A DNA stretch of 64,000 nucleotides from Tardiphaga sp052076105 (GCF_052076105.1 NZ_CP197245.1:2542001-2606000); one strand, 5' to 3'; shown: positions 17,507 to 25,984, counted from the first letter of the stretch. The notes: generated by a model not told the origin, from the sequence alone. A program made the numbers and translations.

Positions 17507-17778
17507 GGGTTCGACGCCCCGCTTGCGGAACTGCGTCGCTGGACGACCTGAAGGGATGCCGCAGGTGGGGTGACGAGCTCGAGATAGTCCTGGTGGATCG
17601 CCTGGATGGTCTTCCGCTCGTCGAACTTGATCCGCCAACTGCTCGGCGAACCGTTCCCCACGATGACTCCCTGGCGATCGCCGTATTTGGGATGCCGTTC
17701 ACGGCCGAGACGGCTCATCCGGACGCGGGCACCACGGAACAGCCGCGGTGGCGATTTGCTGTCATCCGCATTCTTCAT
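17503..17778 (-). CDS. Small basic protein, paralogue of 41413-41667
   Basis: A 91-residue cytoplasmic protein with a central segment G-A-R-V-R-M...G-R-E-R-H-P-K-Y-G then G-V-I-V-G-N-G-S-P-S and K-F-D-E-R-K-T-I-Q-A-I-H-Q-D-Y-L. Most of these residues are shared with the protein at 41413-41667. The compact, Gly-rich beta pattern suggests an SH3-like or KOW-like fold, but this is inference. Its stop overlaps the start of the patatin gene and its start overlaps the stop of a small upstream frame. Confidence 0.7.
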   Translation of the reverse strand: MKNADDSKSPPRLFRGARVRMSRLGRERHPKYGDRQGVIVGNGSPSSWRIKFDERKTIQAIHQDYLELVTPPAASLQVVQRRSSASGASNP

Positions 17779-17921
17779 GCAGCCCCCGCCCCGTCCGGCG
17801 CGTGCTGGGCAATCAGTGTCGCTTTCGCGGTGGCCAGGGTTTCGATCGGCTTGGACCGCCGATCCGCAGTGCCAGCCTCGTCGGCCAGCAACGGAGACAT
17901 CATTTTGAAAGCGTTATGCAT
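17775..17921 (-). CDS. Possible 48-residue leader gene of the patatin operon
   Basis: ATG at 17921 opens a 48-codon frame starting M-H-N-A-F-K-M-M and ending at a TGA that overlaps the ATG of the next gene (ATGA). The chain of overlaps supports translation, but there is no strong ribosome binding site and no recognised family. It could be a real small protein or the remains of a longer gene. Confidence 0.35.
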   Translation of the reverse strand: MHNAFKMMSPLLADEAGTADRRSKPIETLATAKATLIAQHAPDGAGAA

Positions 17922-17937
17922 TTGACCGCGACAATTA

Positions 17938-17980
17938 AGTGAGCAATCACTCACTATTATTGACTGACTCAAAAGTCAAT
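17938..17980. promoter_or_regulatory. Two operator-like inverted repeats
   Basis: AGTGAG-N6-CTCACT (17938-17955) and ATTGACT-N8-AGTCAAT (17959-17980), both with perfect arms, lie between the patatin operon and the TetR gene starting at 18015. Position and size fit binding sites for the adjacent TetR regulator, controlling both directions. Confidence 0.6.
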
Positions 17981-18014
17981 AGCACCCCGCCGAGCGTTCG
18001 ATTATCCTCGCCCC

Positions 18015-18641
18015 ATGAATGCTGAGCTGAAGAAGCGCGCCCGGCGAAAAGCGGAACGACCGATCGAGATTCTCGATGCGGCCTTCGAGGAATTTGCCAA
18101 AAACGGCTATGCCGCGACCCGGCTCGAGGATGTCGCCGCCCGCGCGTCCGTCACCAAGGGCACGATCTATTTCTATTTCGAAACCAAGGAGCGCGTGTTC
18201 GACGAGATGATCCGATACAAGTCCCAGGCGTTCTTTCCCGAACTGGAAAGCTATGCCGCGACGCTGGAAGGATCATACAACGCGCGCCTGCGTGCACTCA
18301 TGGTCTTCGTCTATCGCAAGATCGCCGAAGACAGACCTTTCCGCGAAACACTCCGCTTCCTGGTCGCCGACGGCTGCCGCTTCCCCGATCTCGTGGACCG
18401 GCACTATGACGAGTTCATGCGGCCGGTCATCGACCAGTTCCGAATGGTGATTGAAGCAGGAGTAGCAGCCGGCGAATTCCGCCCGTCGCAGGCAAGCACA
18501 TTCACCGAAATCGTGATGAGCCCGGCGCTGCTGTTGACCGTGTGGTCGCTGTTGTTTGGAACGCGAAGGCAGATCGATGTTGCGGTCTTCACCGATGCCA
18601 GTATCGACCTGCTGATGAGAGGAATCGACACGTCCCGTTAG
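18015..18641 (+). CDS. TetR/AcrR-family transcriptional regulator
   Basis: A 208-residue repressor. The N-terminal helix-turn-helix is classical: I-L-D-A-A-F-E-E-F-A-K-N-G-Y then T-R-L-E-D-V-A-A-R-A and K-G-T-I-Y-F-Y-F-E-T-K-E. The C-terminal ligand-binding domain is all-helical with no evident ligand clue. It is divergent from the patatin-like lipoprotein operon, with two palindromes between them, so it probably controls that operon and itself. Ligand may be a fatty acid or lipid product, by context only. Confidence 0.9.
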   Translation: MNAELKKRARRKAERPIEILDAAFEEFAKNGYAATRLEDVAARASVTKGTIYFYFETKERVFDEMIRYKSQAFFPELESYAATLEGSYNARLRALMVFVYRKIAEDRPFRETLRFLVADGCRFPDLVDRHYDEFMRPVIDQFRMVIEAGVAAGEFRPSQASTFTEIVMSPALLLTVWSLLFGTRRQIDVAVFTDASIDLLMRGIDTSR

Positions 18642-18662
18642 TCCGGGCGTGGGACTGGATCA

Positions 18663-19211
18663 TCAGAACGTCGGCGGTGTGCAGGCGCTGATCACTTCGC
18701 AGGGCCTGCTGCCGACGCAGCGAAACCGGTGCGGGCGGCGGCTCTCGAAATAATAGGCATCGCCGGGATCGAGGACACGACGCTCGTCATCGACAATGAC
18801 TTCCAGCCGCCCCGAAATCACGATACCGCCCTCCTCGCCGTCATGCACCAGCGGCACGCGGCCGGTGTCGCTGCCCGGCTCGTAGCGCTCCTTGAGAATC
18901 TGCAAAGCGCGACCAAACAGGTTATCGCCGACCTGCCGATAGGAGATCGGCGACTTGCCAATCTCGGTCAGCTCGTCGGAGCGATAGAACGCCTTGCGTG
19001 GCCGGTCCGGCTCGATGGCGAAGAATTCGGCGAGTCCCATCGGGATGCCGTCGAGGATGCGCTTCAGCGCGCCGACCGACGGGTTCATCTGGTTGGACTC
19101 GATGAGCGAAATCGTCGAATTGGTCACGCCCGCGCGCTTGGCCAGTTCACGCTGCGACAGCTTGTGACGCGCCCGCACGAAGCGGAGCCGGTCGCCCAGA
19201 TCGATGCTCAC
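18663..19211 (-). CDS. XRE-family regulator with C-terminal cupin
   Basis: A 182-residue regulator with an HTH_3 domain (about residues 5-60, containing L-S-Q-R-E-L-A-K-R-A-G-V-T-N-S-T-I-S-L) and a cupin domain at residues 105-180 (E-G-G-I-V-I-S-G-R-L, then G-D-A-Y-Y-F-E). This is the PuuR-type architecture, common beside polyamine and amino acid catabolism genes. It diverges from an omega-aminotransferase gene, the probable target. GTG at 19211 with AGGG at proper spacing is preferred over the TTG at 19247. A short dyad, ATGTT-ACG-AACAT at 19311-19323, is a candidate operator. Confidence 0.88.
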   Translation of the reverse strand: MSIDLGDRLRFVRARHKLSQRELAKRAGVTNSTISLIESNQMNPSVGALKRILDGIPMGLAEFFAIEPDRPRKAFYRSDELTEIGKSPISYRQVGDNLFGRALQILKERYEPGSDTGRVPLVHDGEEGGIVISGRLEVIVDDERRVLDPGDAYYFESRRPHRFRCVGSRPCEVISACTPPTF

Positions 19212-19370
19212 GCCAAATCCCTGTTGCGAGTGTTGCGGATCGGGCAAATATGGCTCGGCCCATTCAGCAAAATCAACAGCTTAATCAGTCCAAGAAAAGG
19301 ACTTGTTGCAATGTTACGAACATGATCCAGATGCGAAAATCAGCCGAGATTCATCCCATGGGAGCGCGCC

Positions 19371-20702
19371 GTGACCGTCCATCAGATTCCGAACAGCCTG
19401 CAACTCGACACCTTCTGGATGCCGTTTACGGCCAACCGGCAGTTCAAGGCGGCGCCGCGCATGTTCGCGGCAGCCCAGGGCATGTATTACACCACTGAAG
19501 ACGGCCGCAAGGTGATCGACGGCTCCGCCGGCCTCTGGTGCACCAATGCCGGTCACGGCCGCCGCGAGATCGCCAGCGCCGTCGAGAAACAGCTCTCCAC
19601 ACTCGATTTTGCCCCGGCCTTCCAGATGGGCCACCCGCTGGCCTTCGAATTCGCCAACCGCCTCGCCGAGATCGCTCCCGCCGGCCTCGACCGCATCTTC
19701 TTCACGAATTCCGGTTCTGAATCCGGCGACACCGCGCTGAAGATCGCCATCGCCTATCAGCGCGCCATCGGTCAGGCCACGCGCACGCGCCTCATCGGCC
19801 GCGAGCGCGGCTATCACGGCGTCGGCTTCGGCGGCACCTCGGTGGGCGGCATGGTCAATAACCGCCGCGCCTTCGTCTCAGCCCAGCTGCCGGGCATCGA
19901 CCACATCCGCCACACCCATGATCTCGCCCGCAATGCCTTCTCGAAGGACCTGCCGGAATACGGCGCCGAATTCGCCGACGATGTCGAGCGTCTGGTCGCG
20001 CTGCATGGCGCCGACACCATCGCTGCCGTCATCGTCGAGCCGGTGCCGGGCTCGACGGGCGTGCTGCCGCCGCCAAAGGGCTATCTGGAGCGCCTGCGCG
20101 AACTCTGCACCAAGCACGGCATCCTGTTGATCTTCGACGAAGTCATCACCGGCTTCGGTCGCCTCGGCGCGCCGTTCGCGGCGCAGTATTTCGGTGTGAC
20201 GCCGGATATCATGACCACCGCCAAGGGCATCACCAACGGCACCGTGCCCTGCGGCGCTGTGTTCGCCAGCCGCAAGATCTATGATGGGCTGATGACCGGT
20301 CCGGAAAGCCAGATCGAGCTGTTCCACGGCTACACCTATTCGGCGCATCCGGTCGCCTGCGCCGCCGGCATCGCCACGCTCGACATCTACAAGAACGAAG
20401 GCCTGCTCACCCGCGGCGCGTCGATGGCGGAATACTGGCGCGACAGCCTGCATGCGCTGAAGGGCCTGCCGAATGTCATCGACATCCGCAATTGCGGCCT
20501 GATGGGCGCCGTCGAACTCGCCCCGCGCAAGGACGCGCCGGGCGCGCGCGGCTATGAAGTGATGGTGGATTGCTTCAACACCGGCCTCTATCTGCGCCAG
20601 AGCGGCGATGCCTTCGCGATGTCGCCGCCGCTGACCGTCGAGAAAAACCATATCGACGACATCGTCTCGATCCTCAGCGACGCCATCAAGCGCGTCGCCT
20701 GA
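19371..20702 (+). CDS. Class III omega-amino acid:pyruvate aminotransferase
   Basis: A 443-residue PLP-dependent class III aminotransferase, transferring the amino group of beta-alanine, polyamine products or other omega-amines to pyruvate. It has T-N-S-G-S-E-S-G-D-T-A-L-K for cofactor phosphate binding, V-E-P-V and F-D-E-V-I-T-G-F-G-R-L-G for the Asp on the pyridine nitrogen, and catalytic K285 in T-A-K-G-I-T-N-G. The opening L-D-T-F-W-M-P-F-T-A-N-R matches beta-alanine:pyruvate transaminases. GTG start at 19371 behind GGGAG. A strong terminator follows. Likely controlled by the divergent XRE-cupin regulator. Confidence 0.92.
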   Translation: MTVHQIPNSLQLDTFWMPFTANRQFKAAPRMFAAAQGMYYTTEDGRKVIDGSAGLWCTNAGHGRREIASAVEKQLSTLDFAPAFQMGHPLAFEFANRLAEIAPAGLDRIFFTNSGSESGDTALKIAIAYQRAIGQATRTRLIGRERGYHGVGFGGTSVGGMVNNRRAFVSAQLPGIDHIRHTHDLARNAFSKDLPEYGAEFADDVERLVALHGADTIAAVIVEPVPGSTGVLPPPKGYLERLRELCTKHGILLIFDEVITGFGRLGAPFAAQYFGVTPDIMTTAKGITNGTVPCGAVFASRKIYDGLMTGPESQIELFHGYTYSAHPVACAAGIATLDIYKNEGLLTRGASMAEYWRDSLHALKGLPNVIDIRNCGLMGAVELAPRKDAPGARGYEVMVDCFNTGLYLRQSGDAFAMSPPLTVEKNHIDDIVSILSDAIKRVA

Positions 20703-20724
20703 GCCGACACGCGTCTGATCCAAC

Positions 20725-20760
20725 ACGGCCCGGATGAAGCACCTGCTTCATCCGGGCCGT
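20725..20760 (+). terminator. Intrinsic terminator after the aminotransferase gene
   Basis: Perfect 15-base stem from ACGGCCCGG onward, with a six-base loop, followed by TGTTGTTT. A very stable hairpin just 22 bases past the stop codon. Confidence 0.9.
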
Positions 20761-20786
20761 TGTTGTTTAAGAGATCCAGTTGTCGA

Positions 20787-21077
20787 TCAACTTGCGTTGC
20801 CATGCGCCCGCGGGCACATCCACGCCACATCATCCGCGCTCATCACCGGCGACGGCGTGACGGTGTTGCGCGAACCTGTGCCGGTCGTCCATGAGAAGCT
20901 GCCGAGCGACGCCATGACAGGCGCTATGGCAAAGCGCGACATCATCGCAACATTCACCATCGCCGGCACGTCGACTTTGGGATGGCTGACGATCGCGTCC
21001 AGGATCAGGCCGAAGGCGGCCAGTCCCAATGTTCGCTTGCGAGATCTGATTGAGGTCTTGCGGAATTGGATCGGCAT
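20787..21077 (-). CDS. Uncertain small hypothetical protein
   Basis: A possible 96-residue product from ATG 21077. It has a basic N-terminus (R-K-T-S-I-R-S-R-K-R-T), a hydrophobic stretch, then a Ser/Thr/Met-rich part and ends C-P-R-A-H-G-N-A-S. The ribosome binding site is weak and no family is recognised. It could be a chance frame; the opposite strand offers nothing better. Confidence 0.35.
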   Translation of the reverse strand: MPIQFRKTSIRSRKRTLGLAAFGLILDAIVSHPKVDVPAMVNVAMMSRFAIAPVMASLGSFSWTTGTGSRNTVTPSPVMSADDVAWMCPRAHGNAS

Positions 21078-21296
21078 CGCGGGCTCATTGGCTTGAGGAT
21101 GCGCACGCACCAAGGTCGGAGCGCGCCGACGGGTCGACGTCACGCGCCGTTTTACCGATCAACTGTGACCATCCGGTCTGATGCCGCGAACAACAAAGCT
21201 CGCAACCGATCACGTCGCGAAGAGTCGCGCGACAATTCTCATCACATTCTCATGACGAAGCTGCACGGGACGCGAGCAATCGCCGATGCGCCAGAG

Positions 21297-22250
21297 CTAC
21301 GTCGCCACCATGGCCCGCTTCGGAGCGCGGTGCACAGCAATGCAGGACAGGACACTGAGCACCACCAGTGCGAAGGCCGCTATTTCCAGCGGGGCCGGCA
21401 TGCGCTGTTCCCATACGAAACCGTAGATGAGCGCGAACAGGGTCTCGAACAGGATCACCTGCCCGACCAGCGTCAGCGGCAGCAGCCGGCTCATCCGATT
21501 CCATAGCGCATTGCCGAGGATGGACGCGAACACCGCGACGCCGATCGACACCGCCGCGAACTGCGCCCAGGCGAGCCCGCTATGCGTCGCCGTATCCATG
21601 GCGAGCGCCATCGGAATCAGGATCAGGCTCTGCACGCCCGTCACCACGCCGGTCAGGAGATTCCATTCATGCGCAGAGACGCTGTCGAGCCGCGCCAGCG
21701 CCCGGCTGTTGCCGATCGCGAAACTCGTCCATGAGATCAGCGCACCGATGGCGCAGAGAAGCCCGATGACCTGCTCGCGGACCACGCCGGATGACGGCAT
21801 CGCCACCGCGTACCATCCGATGCAGAGTGCGCCGGCCGAACACAGCATCAACGATGGCATCAGCCGGTTAAGCGGCACAGCGCCGCGGTCCCTGCTTCCG
21901 ATGATGGTCACGGCAACGGGCAGGAATCCGATGACCAGCGACGTCATCGCAATGCCGCCGATCTGCACGGCGCTGGTCAGAAGCACGTAATAGAGCGTGT
22001 TGCCTGCAAGGGCGAGCCAAGCCAGCGCAAACCATTCGCGGCGCCCGAGCCTTGCGAGCAGCGAGCGCCAGCGCGGCGCAATCAGGGCTGCGGAAATCAC
22101 GCCGTAAACGAAGTAGCGCGCCGCCGCCAGTTGCAGCGGGCTGAACGCATGCGCGAGTTCGGGCGCCAGAAACACCAGCCCCCACAGCGCGCCGGCGCAG
22201 GCGCCAAACAGAATACCGATTGATATCGAATTGCCGGGAGAGCCGCTCAT
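21297..22250 (-). CDS. EamA/DMT-superfamily transporter
   Basis: A 317-residue inner-membrane protein with about ten hydrophobic helices in two EamA repeats (roughly residues 8-145 and 160-300), typical for exporters of amino acids or metabolites in the drug/metabolite transporter superfamily. The first helix contains G-A-C-A-G-A-L-W-G-L-V-F. I used the ATG at 22250; further in-frame starts lie at 22265 and 22292. It faces an Lrp-type regulator, the usual pairing for an amino acid exporter. Confidence 0.85.
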   Translation of the reverse strand: MSGSPGNSISIGILFGACAGALWGLVFLAPELAHAFSPLQLAAARYFVYGVISAALIAPRWRSLLARLGRREWFALAWLALAGNTLYYVLLTSAVQIGGIAMTSLVIGFLPVAVTIIGSRDRGAVPLNRLMPSLMLCSAGALCIGWYAVAMPSSGVVREQVIGLLCAIGALISWTSFAIGNSRALARLDSVSAHEWNLLTGVVTGVQSLILIPMALAMDTATHSGLAWAQFAAVSIGVAVFASILGNALWNRMSRLLPLTLVGQVILFETLFALIYGFVWEQRMPAPLEIAAFALVVLSVLSCIAVHRAPKRAMVAT

Positions 22251-22349
22251 GTGACGATGCCGCATCAAATTGTTACGGCCGGGGAATATCATCGCTCATG
22301 CGATTAAGGCGCTCTTGATTGCGACCCGAAATGCAACAAATACTCGCGT

Positions 22350-22835
22350 ATGGACCCCAAATCGCATGCCGCCCGCGCGCTCGACCCGTTCGACCGCGCC
22401 ATTCTCCGCATCATCCAGCGTGACAACAAGACGCCCCAGCGTGCCATCGCCGAGGCCGTCAATTTGTCGGCCGCGGCGGTGCAGCGGCGCATCGCCGCGA
22501 TGGAACTAGCCGGCGTCATCGCGGCCAACATCGCCATCATCGATCCCGCATCGGTGTCACTAACGATCACCTCCTTCGTGGAGGTGTTTCTGCGCGACGA
22601 ACGAGCCTCAACGGTCGATGCCGCAAAGGCGCTGTTCCGGAATGCCCCGGAAGTTCAGCAGTGCTACTACGTCACGGGCGGAACGAGCTTCGTGCTGATC
22701 GTCGTCACCAGGGATATGCGCACCTATGAGGCGGTGACCCGCCGTCTGTTCTCCGAGAATGATTTCGTCAAGGGCTTCCGCACCCTGGTCGCGCTCGACC
22801 GCGTCAAGGCCGAGACGACAGTCGTGATCGAATAA
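22350..22835 (+). CDS. Lrp/AsnC-family transcriptional regulator
   Basis: A 161-residue regulator. Residues about 12-60 form the AsnC helix-turn-helix (L-D-P-F-D-R-A-I-L-R-I-I-Q-R-D then A-V-Q-R-R-I-A-A-M-E) and the rest the RAM/ACT-like effector domain, with V-Q-Q-C-Y-Y-V-T-G-G and the typical D-Y/F-x-L pattern reading F-V-L-I-V-V. Transcribed divergently from the DMT exporter gene, which it probably controls in response to an amino acid. The 99-base gap between them must hold both promoters. Confidence 0.9.
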   Translation: MDPKSHAARALDPFDRAILRIIQRDNKTPQRAIAEAVNLSAAAVQRRIAAMELAGVIAANIAIIDPASVSLTITSFVEVFLRDERASTVDAAKALFRNAPEVQQCYYVTGGTSFVLIVVTRDMRTYEAVTRRLFSENDFVKGFRTLVALDRVKAETTVVIE

Positions 22836-22860
22836 TGGAAGTGCCGCAATGAAAGTGAAC

Positions 22861-22878
22861 CCCGCCGGAGACGGCGGG
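22861..22878. terminator. Probable intrinsic terminator
   Basis: CCCGCCG-gaga-CGGCGGG hairpin followed by CTTTGC, located 25 bases after the Lrp gene and between convergent genes. The T-run is weak, so its strength is uncertain. Confidence 0.6.
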
Positions 22879-22918
22879 CTTTGCAATTCTTCTCGACAAC
22901 GTTCAACCCGTGCTTCGC

Positions 22919-23311
22919 TTATTCGGACAGCGTCTCGATCACCCGGCAGTCGCAGACCCTGCCATGACTGCACTCTTCCACCATGCGCTTCAATTCTCCG
23001 CGTAAGGCGGTGAGTTGCGCGATCCGGCGCTCGACGTCCGACAGGTGCCGACGCGTGATCCGATCGACCTCTGCGCAAGACTGATCGGGTCCCTCGCTCA
23101 GGGTCAGCAATTCGGCGATGTCCGTGATCTCGAAGCCGAGTTCGCGTGCGTGCCGGATGAAGTTCAGGCGGGCAACATCCTCGGGGCGATAACGGCGCTG
23201 CTTTCCCTCCGTCCTTGTCGGCGCGGCCAGCAGACCAATCCCCTCATAGTAACGGATCGTCGGCACCTTGATGCCCGTCAGGCGCGACGCTTCTCCGATT
23301 GCGTAATCCAT
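22919..23311 (-). CDS. MerR-family metal-responsive regulator (ZntR/CadR/PbrR type)
   Basis: A 130-residue MerR protein. The N-terminal winged helix has I-G-E-A-S-R-L-T-G-I-K and T-I-R-Y-Y-E-G-I-G-L-L, followed by the long dimer helix. Metal-binding cysteines are C79 (start of the dimer helix), C114 and C120/C122 in E-C-S-H-G-R-V-C-D-C, matching the layout of zinc/cadmium/lead sensors of the ZntR-CadR-PbrR branch. It diverges from a cation transporter whose promoter carries the expected MerR dyad, so it activates that gene upon metal binding. Confidence 0.92.
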   Translation of the reverse strand: MDYAIGEASRLTGIKVPTIRYYEGIGLLAAPTRTEGKQRRYRPEDVARLNFIRHARELGFEITDIAELLTLSEGPDQSCAEVDRITRRHLSDVERRIAQLTALRGELKRMVEECSHGRVCDCRVIETLSE

Positions 23312-23318
23312 TTTTCCC

Positions 23319-23349
23319 TTGAACCTCTAGTCGCTAGAGGTTGTACGCT
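23319..23349 (+). promoter_or_regulatory. MerR-type promoter of the cation transporter gene
   Basis: A -35 element TTGAAC (23319-23324) and a -10 element TACGCT (23344-23349) are separated by 19 bases, the long spacing typical of MerR-controlled promoters. Within the spacer lies a perfect dyad AACCTCTAG-tcg-CTAGAGGTT (23322-23342), overlapping the -35 as MerR operators do. This is the cleanest regulatory site in the window. Confidence 0.9.
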
Positions 23350-23373
23350 TGTCTTACGTTGAGAGGAAGCGTG

Positions 23374-24123
23374 ATGTCCGACAAGACCTGCTGCACTACC
23401 GACACCTGTTGCGAGCCGCCGCCCATCGATTTTTCGAAGTCGAACGCAAAGCCGGTCTCCCCGGCGGCTTGCGGGACTGAGGCATGCGGTTGCTCCGGCG
23501 GCGTTCCGGTCTTCGACGGCGTCGATCCCCGTTACAAGCGCGTGCTGTGGACGGTCATTGCCATCAACGGCCTTATGTTTCTTGTCGAGATGATCGCGGG
23601 ACAGATCGCGGGATCGCAGGCGCTGAAAGCGGATGCGCTCGACTTCCTTGGTGATACGGTCACTTACGGACTGAGCCTCGCAGTCATCGGCACCGGCATC
23701 AGGACGCGGGCAACGGCGGCCTTGTTCAAGGGCCTTTCGCTCAGCGTCATGGCTCTGTGGGTGTTCGGTTCGACCGTCTACCACACACTTATCCTCGGCC
23801 TTCCAAGCGCCGAAGTCATGGGCGCCATCGGCTTCCTGGCGCTGGCAGCCAACCTCGCCTCGGTGCTGCTCCTGATGCGTTACAAGGACGGCGACGCCAA
23901 TGTGCGCTCTGTCTGGCTGTGTTCCCGCAACGATGCCATCGGCAATGTCATTGTCATGTTCGCAGCCCTGGGAGTCTGGGGCTCGTCGAGCGCGTGGCCG
24001 GATCTGGCGGTTGCTGCCGTGATGGCCTTCATCTTTCTCTCCTCGTCGGTGCAGATACTCCGTCAGGCCTGGGCTGAATATTCCGGACAGCCCGTCGCCA
24101 TCGGCATGTCCCAGCGTTCCTGA
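23374..24123 (+). CDS. Cation diffusion facilitator-like transporter with Cys-rich N-terminus
   Basis: A 249-residue inner-membrane cation exporter. The N-terminal 45 residues are Cys-rich (K-T-C-C-T-T-D-T-C-C-E-P, later A-C-G-T-E-A-C-G-C-S-G-G) and probably bind soft metals. The membrane part has about six helices, with D-A-L-D-F-L-G-D in helix 2 and N-D-A-I-G-N in helix 5, the transport-site positions of CDF proteins. The long cytoplasmic C-terminal domain of most CDFs is missing. ATG at 23374 follows GAGAGGAAG. Regulated by the divergent MerR protein; Cd, Zn or Pb is the likely substrate. Confidence 0.88.
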   Translation: MSDKTCCTTDTCCEPPPIDFSKSNAKPVSPAACGTEACGCSGGVPVFDGVDPRYKRVLWTVIAINGLMFLVEMIAGQIAGSQALKADALDFLGDTVTYGLSLAVIGTGIRTRATAALFKGLSLSVMALWVFGSTVYHTLILGLPSAEVMGAIGFLALAANLASVLLLMRYKDGDANVRSVWLCSRNDAIGNVIVMFAALGVWGSSSAWPDLAVAAVMAFIFLSSSVQILRQAWAEYSGQPVAIGMSQRS

Positions 24124-24271
24124 GACAGATGGAAAGCGGTTAATTGTCTGATTTAATGGATGGAATTGGCGGACACATACCCACCTAGCCGCAATCATAA
24201 TTAAGTAGATCAAAAATCCAGTTACAACCTCCGAGCCATATGAGACCATTAGTCAAATTGGGAGGAAGTCA

Positions 24272-25984
24272 TTGGCGCGCATACGTCATGTCGAAATCAA
24301 GAATTTCCGATGCATTCGCAATTTTTCTTGGTGGCCAGCCTCCGGCGTAAATTGCCTTATAGGGCCTGGAGATAGCGGCAAATCAACTATTCTGGACGCA
24401 ATTGACCTCTGTATGGGTGCTCGCCGTACGGTTCAATTCACAGACGCCGACTTTTTCAATCTAGCTGTCGATGCACCGCTCTCAATCACTGTCACGGTTG
24501 GTGAGCTCGACGATGCTTTGAAAAACTTAGACGGTTACGGCAGCTTCCTGAGGGGCTGCAATATCAAAACGAAGACAATTGAGGACGAACCTGAAAAGGA
24601 TGCTGAATCGTCTCTAACCCTGAACCTAACAGTTGGAGGCGACCTAGAACCTGTATGGTCCTTGGTTTCTGAGCGTGCAGCTGCTCAGGGGCTTACCAAA
24701 AATCTAAGTTGGGCGGATCGTTTGAGACTGAGCCCTACAAGAATAGGTGCCCTAGCTGACTATAACCTGGCATGGCGGCGGGGATCTGTACTCAACCGCC
24801 TTACCGATGAAAAGGCTGAAACGTCAGCGGCCCTTGCCAAAGCAGGACGTGATGCCCGCCTCGCTTTTGGGGACATGGCGGACGCTCAGTTGGGGGAGAC
24901 GCTAAAAATTGTTTCCGACGCAGCCAAAGAACTGGGAATTCCCGTAGGAGACAAGCTTAAGGCTCTGCTCGATATTCACTCAGTTTCTTTTGGCGGCGGC
25001 ACAGTATCTTTGCACAATACCGAAGGCGTTCCATTAAGAAGCTTGGGCTTGGGCTCAACACGGCTACTGATCGCTGGACTTCAACGTAAAGCGGCAAAAG
25101 ACTCTGCGATTATACTGATTGATGAACTTGAGCATGGCCTAGAGCCTCATCGAATAATCCGGCTGCTTGGCTCGATTGGAGCTAAAGAGAAGACACCGCC
25201 ATTGCAGGCGTTCGTAACCACGCATTCACCCGTGGCACTACGCGAACTATCTGGTGATCAGCTGTTTGTTGTTCGCGAGGCAAAGGGTATCCATACAGCC
25301 GATATCGTAGGAGCCAGCGACGGAATCCAGAGCACGATTCGAGCATATCCCGACGCGTTTCTAGCACCGTCTGTAATTGTATGCGAAGGAGCGAGTGAAA
25401 TTGGCCTTTTGAGAGGCCTAGATCAGCATCGAATGGCTCATGCGAAGCTTCCCAGCACCGCTTACGGCGTTGCGATGATAGACGCAGTGGGCTGCAGCTC
25501 TATTCACAAGAGAACCGCTGCCTTTATCGCACTGAACTACCGCACGGCGGCATTGCGCGATGACGATGTCCAACCAGAAGAAGCAGCTGAGAACGCCTTT
25601 ATTAAATCAGGCGGGGCGCTTTTCAAATGGCGCACCGGTCTCTCGCTAGAGGACGAGCTTTTCCAAAGCCTATCGGATGACGGTGTCCTGAAGTTGATTA
25701 ACCGCGCGGTAGAACTACACGGTGAAGATACGATCGCATCTCACATTCAATCAGTTTCTAGCGGAAAGGTGACGCTCAAGAACTGCAGAGCCAATCTATC
25801 AAAAGAAAACAGAACGTTACTTGGAAAAGCCTCACGGACAAAACAAAGCAGCTGGTTCAAGTCCGTTACATGGATGGAAGACGTGGCCCGCGACATAGTG
25901 GGACCGGACCTTAAAAAGGCGGATATAGCTTTTTGGCAAGTTGTCGATGATCTCTATAAGTGGATAGAGAATGGCGTCAGCTGA
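24272..25984 (+). CDS. GajA-like ATPase/TOPRIM nuclease (Gabija-type)
   Basis: A 570-residue OLD-family protein, close to the length of Gabija GajA. The ATPase half has Walker A at residues 31-38 (G-P-G-D-S-G-K-S), a signature loop S-L-G-L-G-S-T-R near 257, Walker B I-I-L-I-D-E-L-E near 280-287, and a switch His in T-T-H-S-P near 317. The C-terminal half is a TOPRIM nuclease domain with E372 in V-C-E-G-A-S-E and a D430-x-D432 motif. TTG start at 24272 sits behind a perfect GGGAGG. In known Gabija systems this protein nicks DNA when nucleotide pools fall during phage infection. First gene of a three-gene operon with clearly lower GC than its surroundings. Confidence 0.88.
   Translation: MARIRHVEIKNFRCIRNFSWWPASGVNCLIGPGDSGKSTILDAIDLCMGARRTVQFTDADFFNLAVDAPLSITVTVGELDDALKNLDGYGSFLRGCNIKTKTIEDEPEKDAESSLTLNLTVGGDLEPVWSLVSERAAAQGLTKNLSWADRLRLSPTRIGALADYNLAWRRGSVLNRLTDEKAETSAALAKAGRDARLAFGDMADAQLGETLKIVSDAAKELGIPVGDKLKALLDIHSVSFGGGTVSLHNTEGVPLRSLGLGSTRLLIAGLQRKAAKDSAIILIDELEHGLEPHRIIRLLGSIGAKEKTPPLQAFVTTHSPVALRELSGDQLFVVREAKGIHTADIVGASDGIQSTIRAYPDAFLAPSVIVCEGASEIGLLRGLDQHRMAHAKLPSTAYGVAMIDAVGCSSIHKRTAAFIALNYRTAALRDDDVQPEEAAENAFIKSGGALFKWRTGLSLEDELFQSLSDDGVLKLINRAVELHGEDTIASHIQSVSSGKVTLKNCRANLSKENRTLLGKASRTKQSSWFKSVTWMEDVARDIVGPDLKKADIAFWQVVDDLYKWIENGVS

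Noticed and set aside
24124..24271. Search for a left copy of the tRNA-fMet fragment as attL/attR partner
   Set aside because: No convincing match to the fragment was found in this AT-rich stretch, so the left border of the island stays undefined.
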